NCBI GenBank assembly: GCA_963785125.1
Contig: CAWATU010000007.1
Location: forward strand, 1,240,001 to 1,304,000
Origin: QHXN01 sp963785125
GTDB lineage: Bacteria > Acidobacteriota > Blastocatellia > Pyrinomonadales > Pyrinomonadaceae
Direction: 5' to 3'
DNA length: 64,000 nt
The first letter of the stretch is position 1, and each line of letters begins with the position of its first letter. The notes beneath the pieces were generated by a model. It had not been told where the DNA came from. It ran no database searches and was given only the letters and a program-made list of their open reading frames with translations. The translations under genes and the position numbers were made by a program. Positions 44,661-52,758 of this stretch are shown here, piece by piece.

Positions 44661-46582
44661 ACCGCGACGGCCCCCGCCTCCGCCGCGCGTGCGAGCGACG
44701 CGGCGCCGCCGTCGTCCACGAATGTCCGGTGCCACAGCTCAAGCATGAAGAGCGCCCACAGCCGCGCCGAGTGGTCGCGCCGGCCGCGCTCGTGCTCGTC
44801 GAGCATGACGGCGACGTAGGCCGGGTCGGTCACGCCGCGCTGGAGCGTGCGCGCCTCGGTGAGCGTGCCGCGCACGCGGTCGCGGAGCTGGCGGTTGATC
44901 CACTGTTCGATGGGGACGCCGAAGCCCTGCTTCTCCCGGTCGAGGATTTCCGCAGGGACGAGGTCGCGCACCGCGGTCTTGAAGATGTGTTTCGTCACGA
45001 GCCCCTTCATCTTCAAAGACGAAGGGATGCGGCCGACGAACTCGATGAGCTTGTGGTCTAAGAGCGGCGTGCGCGCCTCAAGGCTCGCGGCCATGCTCAT
45101 GCGGTCAACCTTGACGAGGATGTCGCCGGGCAGGTAGGTCTTGCTGTCGAGGTAGAGCAGGCGGTCGAGCGCGTCGCCGGAAGGCGCGGCGGCGGCCACG
45201 GCGCGGAAGGCCGCCGTTGCGCGCGACTCGTCACCGGCGAGCCGCCGGAATTCGCTCGTGTAGAGTTCGGCCTTCATCAGGCGCGTGAAGATCGAGACCG
45301 ATTCGAGGTAGCGTTCGAGCGCATCGTAGGCCACGTCGTGGATGAAGTTGCGCCCGCGCGCGCCGTGCGGCATCAGGCGCGCGGCCGGCTGCATGAGCCC
45401 CTCGCGCACGAAGCGCGGCAGGCGCTCGAAGCCGCCGCGGCGCCGGTCGATGACATAGCGCGTGTAGCCCGCGAACAGCTCGTCGCCGCCGTCGCCCGAG
45501 AGCACGACCTTGACGTGCTCTCGCGCGAGCTTCGAGACGACGTAGGTCGGGATGGCGGACGAGTCGGCGAAGGGCTCGTCGAAGTGCCACGCCAGCTCGT
45601 CCACCACGGAGCAGATGTCGGGCGTGACGACGAACTCGTGGTGGTCGGTCTGGAAGTGTCGCGCGGCGATGCGCGCGTACTTCAGCTCGTCGTAGCTGTC
45701 CTCGTTGAAGCCGATGGAGAAGGTCTTGACGGGGCGTTCGCTGTTGCGCGCCATCAGCCCGACGACCGCGCTCGAATCGACCCCGCCCGAGAGGAAGGCG
45801 CCGAGCGGCACGTCGGCCACGAGCCGGACGCGCACCGCTTCGTCGAGCAGCTCACGCAGCTCTTCGAGGTAGTCCTCCTCGCGCAGCGAGCCGCCCTCTT
45901 CCTGCGGGAAGTCCCAGTACCCTTCAATCTTCAACTCACCATCTTTGAACGTCAGGTGATGGCCGGGCGGGAGTTTCTCGACGCCGCGAAAGACGGAGAG
46001 CGGGTCGGGCACGTAGCCCCAGGTCAGGTACGCGTCGAGCGCCTCGGGGCTCGGCTCGCGTTCGACCTCGGGGTGCGCGAGCAGGCACTTCAGCTCGGAG
46101 CCGAAGACGAGCGCGCCGCGCCGCGTGCGCGCGTAGTAGAGCGGCTTCTTGCCGACGCGGTCGCGCGCGACGAAGAGGGAGCCCGTGCGCGCGTCCCAGA
46201 GCGCGAAGCCGAACATGCCGCGCAGGCGCTCGACGCAAGCGGGGCCGTACTCCTCGTAAGCGTGGACGATGGCCTCGGTGTCGGAGTTGGTGTGGAAGCG
46301 ATGGCCGCGTGCTTCGAGGTCGCTCTTCAGCTCGCGGAAGTTGTATATCTCGCCGTTGAAGACAATTTGCAGACGCGGGTCGCAGCCCGAGAGCGGCTGG
46401 TGGCCGCCCGCGAGGTCGATGATCGAGAGGCGGCGCATGCCGATGGCGGCCTCGCCTTCGACGAGCGCGCCGTCCTCGTCCGGCCCGCGGTGCGTGATGG
46501 AGCGCAGCATGCGTCCCAGAACCTCGCGCCGCTCTTCGAGCCCGAACCCGGTCTCGCCCACGAATCCAGCGATGCCGCACAT
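44657..46582 (-). CDS. Asparagine-synthase-like amidotransferase (exosortase-associated)
   Basis: 641 residues, class-II glutamine amidotransferase plus ATP-pyrophosphatase. Catalytic Cys2 in MCGIAGFVGE; 'SITHRGPDEDG', 'RLSIIDLAGGHQPLSG' and 'QIVFNGEIYNFRELKSDLEA' complete the glutaminase. The synthetase P-loop is 'GAFLSGGVDSSAVVGLMARN', followed by 'SGDGGDELFAGYTRYVIDRR' and 'KVDRMSMAASLEARTPLLDH'. In exosortase loci a member of this family (TIGR03108-like) is thought to amidate a sugar or peptide of the exopolysaccharide rather than make asparagine. Context favours that use. Intact; GTGA overlap with the GT4. A second copy begins at the right window edge. Confidence 0.9.
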   Translation of the reverse strand: MCGIAGFVGETGFGLEERREVLGRMLRSITHRGPDEDGALVEGEAAIGMRRLSIIDLAGGHQPLSGCDPRLQIVFNGEIYNFRELKSDLEARGHRFHTNSDTEAIVHAYEEYGPACVERLRGMFGFALWDARTGSLFVARDRVGKKPLYYARTRRGALVFGSELKCLLAHPEVEREPSPEALDAYLTWGYVPDPLSVFRGVEKLPPGHHLTFKDGELKIEGYWDFPQEEGGSLREEDYLEELRELLDEAVRVRLVADVPLGAFLSGGVDSSAVVGLMARNSERPVKTFSIGFNEDSYDELKYARIAARHFQTDHHEFVVTPDICSVVDELAWHFDEPFADSSAIPTYVVSKLAREHVKVVLSGDGGDELFAGYTRYVIDRRRGGFERLPRFVREGLMQPAARLMPHGARGRNFIHDVAYDALERYLESVSIFTRLMKAELYTSEFRRLAGDESRATAAFRAVAAAAPSGDALDRLLYLDSKTYLPGDILVKVDRMSMAASLEARTPLLDHKLIEFVGRIPSSLKMKGLVTKHIFKTAVRDLVPAEILDREKQGFGVPIEQWINRQLRDRVRGTLTEARTLQRGVTDPAYVAVMLDEHERGRRDHSARLWALFMLELWHRTFVDDGGAASLARAAEAGAVAV

Positions 46583-46590
46583 GCTCTTTC

Positions 46591-47622
46591 TTAAACCCTT
46601 TCGCCTTCCGACGGCTTGCGCGCCACCATGAACGTGCCCGCGACGAGCAGGTCTTCGTCGGGCAGCCCACGGTATCTCTCGATGAGGCGCGGGCGTATCT
46701 CGCGCACGAGCGCCAGCGTCTCCTCCGTGTAGTCAACGCCCGCTTCGGGACGCTCGCGCCGCGCGCGCAGGTCGCCGCGCCGCGCGCGGCCAATCACGTC
46801 CGTGATGTAGAACTTCGCGTCGTAACCGAGCCGCCGCATCAGGTCGCGGTAATAGTCAACCATCCTGCGGTTCACGACGCACTCGCCCGCCGCCATCAGG
46901 CGGTAGACCGGCTCGCCGATGGTGAGGAAGATGAGCGGGTTTAAGCCCGCCCCGCTGAAGACGCCGTAGTCGCTAAGGTCTATCTTGTGAACCGAGAGGC
47001 CGCCGGGCTTGAGCACGCGGTCGAGCGCCTCGAAGGTCGGCGTCGGGTCGTATATCTCCTGGATGGCCGCGTTCGAGACGGCGAGGTCGAACGGCTCGCC
47101 GTCGAGCAACTCCTTTGAATCTTCAACGCCCGCGCCGTACAACTCGCGCACGCGCTCGGGGTTCGTCTTAATGCCTTCGCTCAGGTCAATGGCGTCGTCG
47201 AAGCGTTGGCGCTCCTCTTCGCTTTTGAGGCGCGCGCGCACCCCCAGATAAATCTGCCGCTGCTGCGCCTCGTCGCGCGGGCAGTAGAAGCGGTCGAGGC
47301 AGACGGCCGAGTCGGCCCCGGCCGCGAGGAACAGAAGCGCCACGCCGACGTTGTCGCCGAAGCCCACTTCGAGCACGCGACGGCCCGCGAGCCATTCCGG
47401 CGAGAGGCCGCCATAAGCGACGTAGTCGTCGAACTGCGCGAAGATGCGCGCGACGCTCGCCTCAAGCGGCCTGACGAGCTGCGTCGCGCCGCTCGTGTAG
47501 AGGATGTCGCCGTGCGTGTGTCGGCGGCGGCGGCGCCAACTGTCGAATATCTTGTAGGCGATGACGGCCGACTTCGACCGCCGCGCCTTACGCTTGAGGG
47601 TGGATAGCATGAGTGAACTCAT
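46591..47622 (-). CDS. SAM-dependent methyltransferase
   Basis: 343 residues from ATG 47622 (MSSLMLSTLKRKARRSK); a GTG at 47652 is possible. Motif I 'GRRVLEVGFGDNVGVALLFL' and acidic loop 'ADSAVCLDRFYCPRDEAQQR'; 'EPFDLAVSNAAIQEIYDPTP' and 'EALDRVLKPGGLSVHKIDLS' are motifs II to III of a class-I methyltransferase. The long insertion after motif I with 'YLGVRARLKSEEERQRFDDA' is unusual. Substrate unknown; it lies between a GT2 and the amidotransferase in a tight minus-strand run. Intact. Confidence 0.85.
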   Translation of the reverse strand: MSSLMLSTLKRKARRSKSAVIAYKIFDSWRRRRRHTHGDILYTSGATQLVRPLEASVARIFAQFDDYVAYGGLSPEWLAGRRVLEVGFGDNVGVALLFLAAGADSAVCLDRFYCPRDEAQQRQIYLGVRARLKSEEERQRFDDAIDLSEGIKTNPERVRELYGAGVEDSKELLDGEPFDLAVSNAAIQEIYDPTPTFEALDRVLKPGGLSVHKIDLSDYGVFSGAGLNPLIFLTIGEPVYRLMAAGECVVNRRMVDYYRDLMRRLGYDAKFYITDVIGRARRGDLRARRERPEAGVDYTEETLALVREIRPRLIERYRGLPDEDLLVAGTFMVARKPSEGERV

Positions 47623-47664
47623 CGAGTAAATTCCGCGCCTCGGCCCTTCCACATCCCGCGAGCC

Positions 47665-48837
47665 TCAGACCGGCGCGGCCGGCTCGCGTATCGGCTCCCA
47701 GCGCGCGTAGCGCTCGCCACGCGCGAACTTGTAGAAGGCGATGACGGCGGCGAGGTTCGCCAGCACGAAGTAGTGCGGCAGCGAGAGCAAACGCACCCGC
47801 GCGCCCGCGCGCTCCAACAGCCAGCCCGCGAGCGCTGCCGCGTAGAACGCGGCCTGTCCCGCGAACAGCAGCGCGAAGAAGAGCGAGCGCGGCGCGAGCG
47901 CGCCCGACGAAACAAGAACGACAAGCAGGAAGAGCGGAACGAGGTAGCGCATGACCTTATGCGAGAGCAGCTCGACCGCGTAGAAGCCTCCGCGCAGCGG
48001 GTTCAGAAGCCGACGATGGCGCCAGAGGTCTGTGTAGGTCTGCGCGATGACGCGCACGCGCATCCGCAGTTCCTTATCCGCCTGCCGGTTCGTCTCTTCG
48101 GTGCAGACGGCCTGCGGCTCGTAGACGGCGCGCAGGCCCTGCTCGACCATCTTCGTCGCGATGATGAAGTCGCTGCAAGCCTCGTGATAGAGCGGCACGT
48201 AGGCCGAGCGCCTGACGGCGTACAGGCACCCCGACGCGCCGATGAGCGAGCAGGCGCGGCTCTCGTGCGTCTTCAGAAAAGTCTCGTAGCCCCAGTAAGA
48301 CTTCGCGCCCTGCCCGACCGAGGTCGCGGCCGGGTCTACGTAGATGAGCTTGCCGGCGACGCAGCCGACCGAAGGGTCTGCGAAGTTTGGGAGCATCGCG
48401 CGCAGCACGTCGGGTCGGTAGAGGGTTGTCGCGTCGGAGAAGAGTATGACCTCGCCGCGCGCGAGCTCGACGGCCGCGTTCTGCGCGGCGGTCTTCCCCA
48501 GACGCTCGGCCTGCCGGTGCAGGCGCACGCCGCGCGCGGCATAAGAGCGCGCGATCTCGTCCGTGCGATCCGATGAACAGTCCGAGGCGACGATGACTTC
48601 GAGCTTACCCTCCGGGTAGTCGAGCGCGAGCGTGTTATCGAGCTTCGACGCGAGGTCGCGCTCCTCGTTGTAGGCCGTGATGACGACGCTGACAACGGGC
48701 TCGAACTCCGCGCGCCGCACCGCGCGCGGGCGCAGACGGCTCACCAGCCAGACGAGCACGGGGTAGCCGACGTACGCGTACGCGAGCGCCGCTGCCGCCA
48801 GCCAGAAGAGAATCTTCGCCGTCGTCTCCAACATCAC
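47665..48837 (-). CDS. Glycosyltransferase family 2, membrane-bound (processive type)
   Basis: 390 residues. N-terminal membrane helix 'ILFWLAAAALAYAYVGYPVL', then the GT-A domain: 'PVVSVVITAYNEERDLASKL', 'KLEVIVASDCSSDRTDEIAR', DxD-type 'GEVILFSDATTLYRPDVLRA', 'HEACSDFIIATKMVEQGLRA' (ED) and 'VRVIAQTYTDLWRHR' in place of the QxxRW motif of cellulose-synthase-like enzymes. Four C-terminal membrane helices ('YLVPLFLLVVLVSS', 'ALLFAGQAAFYAAALAGWLL'). The layout suits synthesis coupled to the membrane. Its ATG overlaps the O-antigen ligase stop by 4 bases (48834-48837). Intact. Confidence 0.9.
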   Translation of the reverse strand: MMLETTAKILFWLAAAALAYAYVGYPVLVWLVSRLRPRAVRRAEFEPVVSVVITAYNEERDLASKLDNTLALDYPEGKLEVIVASDCSSDRTDEIARSYAARGVRLHRQAERLGKTAAQNAAVELARGEVILFSDATTLYRPDVLRAMLPNFADPSVGCVAGKLIYVDPAATSVGQGAKSYWGYETFLKTHESRACSLIGASGCLYAVRRSAYVPLYHEACSDFIIATKMVEQGLRAVYEPQAVCTEETNRQADKELRMRVRVIAQTYTDLWRHRRLLNPLRGGFYAVELLSHKVMRYLVPLFLLVVLVSSGALAPRSLFFALLFAGQAAFYAAALAGWLLERAGARVRLLSLPHYFVLANLAAVIAFYKFARGERYARWEPIREPAAPV

Positions 48838-50372
48838 AAGTCCGACGCCGTCGGGGCGGCCGTCTTCGCCTGCTCGGCCTCGTAGAGGCGGCGCAGGCAG
48901 ACGGCGTAGCCGACGAGATAGTAGACGTTCCAGTAGTACGCGAACGAGCCGAAGAAGCTCGCGACCATGTAGCCGACGAGGCTCACCGCCAGTCCGACGG
49001 CGAGGTAGTAGAAGCGCGACGTGCGCCGCTCCTCGAACGTCGCGCGCGCGACGGCGAGCAGGCGCCGCAGCGGCGAGACGACGTAGAGCACGTAGACGGC
49101 GAAGCCGAACGCGCCCATCTCGGACGCGACCTGCGTGTAGGCGTTGTGCGCCTCCATGCTGCGCGGCGAGACGAAGATGAAGTTGCCCATCCCGACGCCG
49201 AAGAGCGGGTTGCGGAGCGCGACGATGATGGAACTCATCAACAACTGCTGGCGCGCATCGGCCGAGCCGAACGCGTCGAGCCGGTGGTCATAGATGGAAA
49301 GGATGCGCGCGCCGTAATTGCCCGGCGCGACGATGAGCAGCAGGACTGTCAACAGGATCGCCACCACGACGACCACAAAACGGTTCTTGCGGCCGAGCAC
49401 CCACGCCAGCACGAAGAAGACCACCGCCATCGCGAGGAAGCCTCCGCGCGAGTAGGTCACGACCGTCCCCGCCACCATCAACGCCGCCGCCGCGCCGTAG
49501 ATTGCCTTCTTCAGAAAGCTCCGCGAGCCGAGCGCGAGCGCCGCCGCGACAGGCATCAGCGTGACGAAGTGGAGCGCCATCTCGTTCGGGTTCTCAAAGA
49601 TGCCGCCGATGCGGCCCTCGACGCGATAGCCCTCGACCGTCAGGCGCCCCGCAGCGAAGTCGCTCAAGGCGCCGGCCGCCATCAACACGCCCGACCCGAG
49701 CGCAAGCAGCAGTAGCCAGCGCAGGCGCCGCTCCGTGCGCACGACGTTGACGATGACGACGAAGATGAGGATGGCGCGGATGAAGATGTTGCTGAAGCTG
49801 GCCCACGCCTCGGCCATGCTCTCCTTCGCGAAGGGCACCGAGACCAGCCCGGCGAGACAGAAGAGGAGCACGAGGTTGACCTCGCGCGGCCGCGCCGTCA
49901 GGTTCCCTTCAGCGCCGAGCTGCGCCGGGAAGTAGACGACGAGCGTCAACGTCGCCAGCCAGAAGGCGAGCGTCATGGGCAGTGGGATGTATTCGTACGG
50001 GCGGTAGAAGAGGATGAACGTGAAGAGCATGAGCCCCGCGTAGGTAAGCCCGTGCGCCCTGCGCAGTACGGCGCGCGCTCCCGCTTTTTTTGAAGGCTTG
50101 ACTGCTCCCGAGTCCTCACCGCGGGCCTTCGTGCGCGCGGCCTCGCGCGGCCCTCCCGACCAGTCGGCGTCGGCCGTATGAAGCGGCGACTCTTCACCCT
50201 CGTCCTCAAAGCCGCGGCGGTCATGCCCGCGGCTCAACGGGAGAACGGGCTCGTAGTCCAAAGGCTCTTTGGTGGAGGTCGGCGGCAAGCGTTGGCCCTC
50301 GGCCGCGCCGAGTCGGCGTCGGTAAAACGGCCGCACGGAGGCGGGGGGCAATCCCGCCTCCGTGCGCGCCAT
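48834..50372 (-). CDS. O-antigen ligase/polymerase-like membrane protein (Wzy/WaaL type) 1
   Basis: 512 residues. A hydrophilic, Arg/Gly/Pro-rich N-terminus of about 105 residues is followed by some 11 membrane helices. The Wzy_C family segment shows 'EGRIGGIFENPNEMALHFVT', 'VVTYSRGGFLAMAVVFFVLA' (S-R-G-G) and the large periplasmic loop 'RNPLFGVGMGNFIFVSPRSM' plus 'EAHNAYTQVASEMGAFGFAV', with the conserved H-N-x-Y. It joins lipid-linked repeat units or transfers polymer to an acceptor at the outer face of the inner membrane. This one, near the exosortase-type amidotransferase, may be the XrtA-associated polymerase (inference). Intact. Confidence 0.88.
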   Translation of the reverse strand: MARTEAGLPPASVRPFYRRRLGAAEGQRLPPTSTKEPLDYEPVLPLSRGHDRRGFEDEGEESPLHTADADWSGGPREAARTKARGEDSGAVKPSKKAGARAVLRRAHGLTYAGLMLFTFILFYRPYEYIPLPMTLAFWLATLTLVVYFPAQLGAEGNLTARPREVNLVLLFCLAGLVSVPFAKESMAEAWASFSNIFIRAILIFVVIVNVVRTERRLRWLLLLALGSGVLMAAGALSDFAAGRLTVEGYRVEGRIGGIFENPNEMALHFVTLMPVAAALALGSRSFLKKAIYGAAAALMVAGTVVTYSRGGFLAMAVVFFVLAWVLGRKNRFVVVVVAILLTVLLLIVAPGNYGARILSIYDHRLDAFGSADARQQLLMSSIIVALRNPLFGVGMGNFIFVSPRSMEAHNAYTQVASEMGAFGFAVYVLYVVSPLRRLLAVARATFEERRTSRFYYLAVGLAVSLVGYMVASFFGSFAYYWNVYYLVGYAVCLRRLYEAEQAKTAAPTASDL

Positions 50373-50443
50373 ACTCGAAGCGCCGCCGACCCTCTCGAAG
50401 GGGGCCGGGGCGCGACGGGTTCAACAGAAGTCGTGGCCGTCTC

Positions 50444-51657
50444 TCAGACCGTCACGCTCTCCTCGACGGCGGCCAGCGCGCGTACGCGCTCGCGCAGGGC
50501 CGTCTCGAAACGTCGCGCCTCCTCGATGCCGGTCAGCGAGAGCGCGCGCAACTGCTGCTCGATGCGGCGGCGGTAGTCGGAGACCAGAGAGTCGGAGACG
50601 TTCAGACGCGCGGCGGCCTCCAACTGCGTGATGTGCGCTGGGCTCAAGTAACAATACCACAGCACGCCGAGCATGCGGTCGTACTGCTTCGACTTGCCGC
50701 GCACGGCCGCGTGCAGGCCCCGCAGGAACTCGTCTACGAAGTTGGCCGCGCCGTCCTCGGACTCGCGCCGGAGCAGAGACTGCTCGGGGTTCTCGCGTCC
50801 GTCCACGGGCTCGAAGGCACGCCCCTCTTCGTCGTCGCCGCCGCCGATGGGCACGAGGTAATATCCATCACGGGCAGGCGCGACATGACGAGACTGCGCA
50901 GCGTTCGCACGTCTACCGGCGAGTCGCTGGCTTCTAAGACCGAGACGATGAGGTCTTCGAGGTCGGAGTTACTGATGATGATCTGCGCGTCGCCCGTGCA
51001 GCCGACCATCCGCGTGTCGCGCTGGCGTACGGGGATCATCTGGACGCGCTCTTCGAGTTCGGCCTGCGCCCGGCGCGGCTTGTCCGCGCGCCACTCCCTG
51101 AGCCCGTAGACGCGGTCAACCAGACGACGGTGCGGCTCGTCCTCGCCCGCGCCCGCATCGACGCGGCGGAAGTTGGCGGAAGACTGGATGATGGTCGAGA
51201 TGCGGCGCGCGAGCCTGTAACTCTCCGGGTGGCGCTTCCGCAACTCGGCCGTCAGGAGGTTCGTCAGCTCGATCTGGCTGACCTCGCACTCGATCTCCGC
51301 GTCGGTCATCTCCGAGTCGAGGTAGTGCTGGAACCGGGACTTCGAGAGGAGGGTGACGAAGAGTTCCTGCGTCAGGTCGAGGTAGGCGCTTCCGCGGTCG
51401 CCCTCCTCGACGAGGAGGCCGGCGCTGTAGGAGGCGCGCACCAGCGGGTGGTTGACCACCAGACGTTGCAGTTCCGTCCAGAGACGAGAAACGTCCGAGC
51501 GCCGCAGCGTCTCGACCCACGCGCCGGCGTGGCGCGGCGGGCGCTCCTGCGCCGTCTGGGCGCGCCCGTGCCCTTGCGGGGTCGGGGATGTCTCTTGCGT
51601 TCCGCTCGTCATGGGGTCGTTCAAGTGATGATCTTGGTCGGCAGATGTGGCAGCCAT
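50444..51657 (-). CDS. Sigma-70-like transcription factor, large variant, one frameshift
   Basis: About 404 residues. Start at 51657 (MAATSADQDHHLNDPM). A middle region 'VNHPLVRASYSAGLLVEEGD' to 'LDLTQELFVTLLSKSRFQHY' resembles sigma region 2 (the 'DLTQELFVTLL' helix). After a break near 50865, the tail holds 'KQYDRMLGVLWYCYLSPAHI', 'TQLEAAARLNVSDSLVSDYR' and 'RRIEQQLRALSLTGIEEARR', a helix-turn-helix like sigma region 4. The insertion between the two ('RTLRSLVMSRLPVMDI') is not recognised. I call it a putative regulator with moderate certainty. It is divergent from a small zinc-finger protein. Confidence 0.55.
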
Positions 51658-52279
51658 GTTACCGGTTCAGGACGGTTGGGAGCAAGGCCGGAGGTCTCTA
51701 GATACGTCCGCTGAGGAAGATGGGCGAAGGGCGTAGGGTTAACGCCGGGGCGTCTCTTTGCTCCTCGGGCCATTGAACTTTTCTGGCCGGAGGCGAGACG
51801 AAAGTATCCGGGAGGACATCTGTGCTCCGCTGGCTCTTTGGTTTGAATGATTGACCTTGCAGGGAGAACCGCGCCGGTCTGCCGCAAAGGGGAATGGCGC
51901 GGCCACCGTGAAGGGGTTGCGGGACGGTCGCCCCGAACACATTTGAGATGGTAACAGCAATCCCGTGATTGAGCAACACCTTTTTACAACACGGCCAAGG
52001 CGTTGAAAAATCAGGGAGAAACGGGCCAACGGAGCGCCTCCGGGCGGGATGAAAGTTTGGAAGAACGGCGCGATTGGTACTTTAAGTTCCGTGCAAGAGA
52101 GAAGCGCCCGAAAAGAGGCCCTCGACAGCCGGCCACGGTCAAGGAGACGCTCGGCCGGTGAAGGTTACGTCCGCCTCGCGCCCCGCACGATCCTGTTCGG
52201 CGCTTCGCTCACGCGGCCACCCCGCCACAACCCCCCGGTCGGCGGGCGGCCAGAGACCGAGAGACTGCGAGGAGCACTC
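51658..52279. other. Divergent intergenic region
   Basis: No gene supported in 620 bases between divergent genes. 51,930-52,020 is AT-richer with A/T runs (TTTTTACAAC, GAAAAATC) and is the likely promoter zone. The open frame upstream of 52280 has no conserved content. Ribosome site GGAG precedes ATG 52280. Confidence 0.5.
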
Positions 52280-52609
52280 ATGCCTTCTTCAATGACAGCC
52301 TGTTTCCGTAAGCTTCGCACCTGCCCGCGCACCGAGACGCTGCTCGACTTCTCGGCGGGCGCGCGCCGCGGGGGGCGCGTTGCGGAGCACGTCGAGTCCT
52401 GTGACTTCTGCGGCGCAGAGGTGCAGTTGCTCTCCCGCCACGCGCCGCCGACGGCCGCTCTCCCCTTCGCCGCCCTCTCAATGCCCGAACCCCTGCGCCG
52501 GCTCGCCCAGGACATCCTCGCCGAGCCGTCCTACAACCGCGCGCGCTTCGCCGAATCGCTTATGGAGATCGAGCGCCTGACGCCGGAGACGGTGAGCAGT
52601 GAGCAGTAG
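52280..52609 (+). CDS. Small zinc-finger-like protein (anti-sigma ZAS-like)
   Basis: 109 residues from ATG 52280 (MPSSMTACFRKLRTCPRTET) with GGAG upstream. It contains 'LLDFSAGARRGGRVAEHVES' followed by 'CDFCGAEVQLLSRH': H37-x3-C41-x2-C44, the spacing of the zinc-binding anti-sigma (ZAS) motif, plus two further cysteines (8, 15). No membrane segment, so a soluble form. Divergent to the sigma-like gene, suggesting a regulator/anti-regulator pair (inference). Its stop TAG lies inside the left arm of the inverted repeat 52604-52757. Confidence 0.6.
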   Translation: MPSSMTACFRKLRTCPRTETLLDFSAGARRGGRVAEHVESCDFCGAEVQLLSRHAPPTAALPFAALSMPEPLRRLAQDILAEPSYNRARFAESLMEIERLTPETVSSEQ

Positions 52610-52757
52610 GCAGATGGCAGATGGCAGTTAAGACAAGCGACTCTTTTAACGAATCTGCCTGAAAGAATCGTAGGCGGCGAGCTTCTCAACTCGCCGCCTA
52701 CGATTGTTTTTGAACGCTCGGTTTTCTTCCGAACTGCCATCTGCCATCTGCCTACTG
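52604..52757. repeat. Heptamer-built perfect inverted repeat around a terminator
   Basis: Left arm 52604-52629 and right arm 52732-52757 are perfect 26-base reverse complements (core GCAGATG repeated: AGGCAGATGGCAGATGGCAG). A second hairpin lies between them at 52666-52705. The right-arm core also occurs at 948-968. Confidence 0.85.
52666..52711 (+). terminator. Strong intrinsic terminator between convergent genes
   Basis: Perfect 16-bp stem AATCGTAGGCGGCGAG (52666-52681) / CTCGCCGCCTACGATT (52690-52705), loop CTTCTCAA, then GTTTTTG. On the minus strand TTTC follows, so it may work both ways. Confidence 0.9.
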
Positions 52758-52758
52758 T

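Noticed and set aside
45338..46594. Plus-strand open frame of 418 codons
   Set aside because: Antisense shadow of the intact asparagine-synthase-like gene.
52049..52279. Upstream extension of the zinc-finger protein to 52049
   Set aside because: The added 77 residues are low-complexity and unconserved; ATG 52280 has a ribosome site and gives the compact domain.
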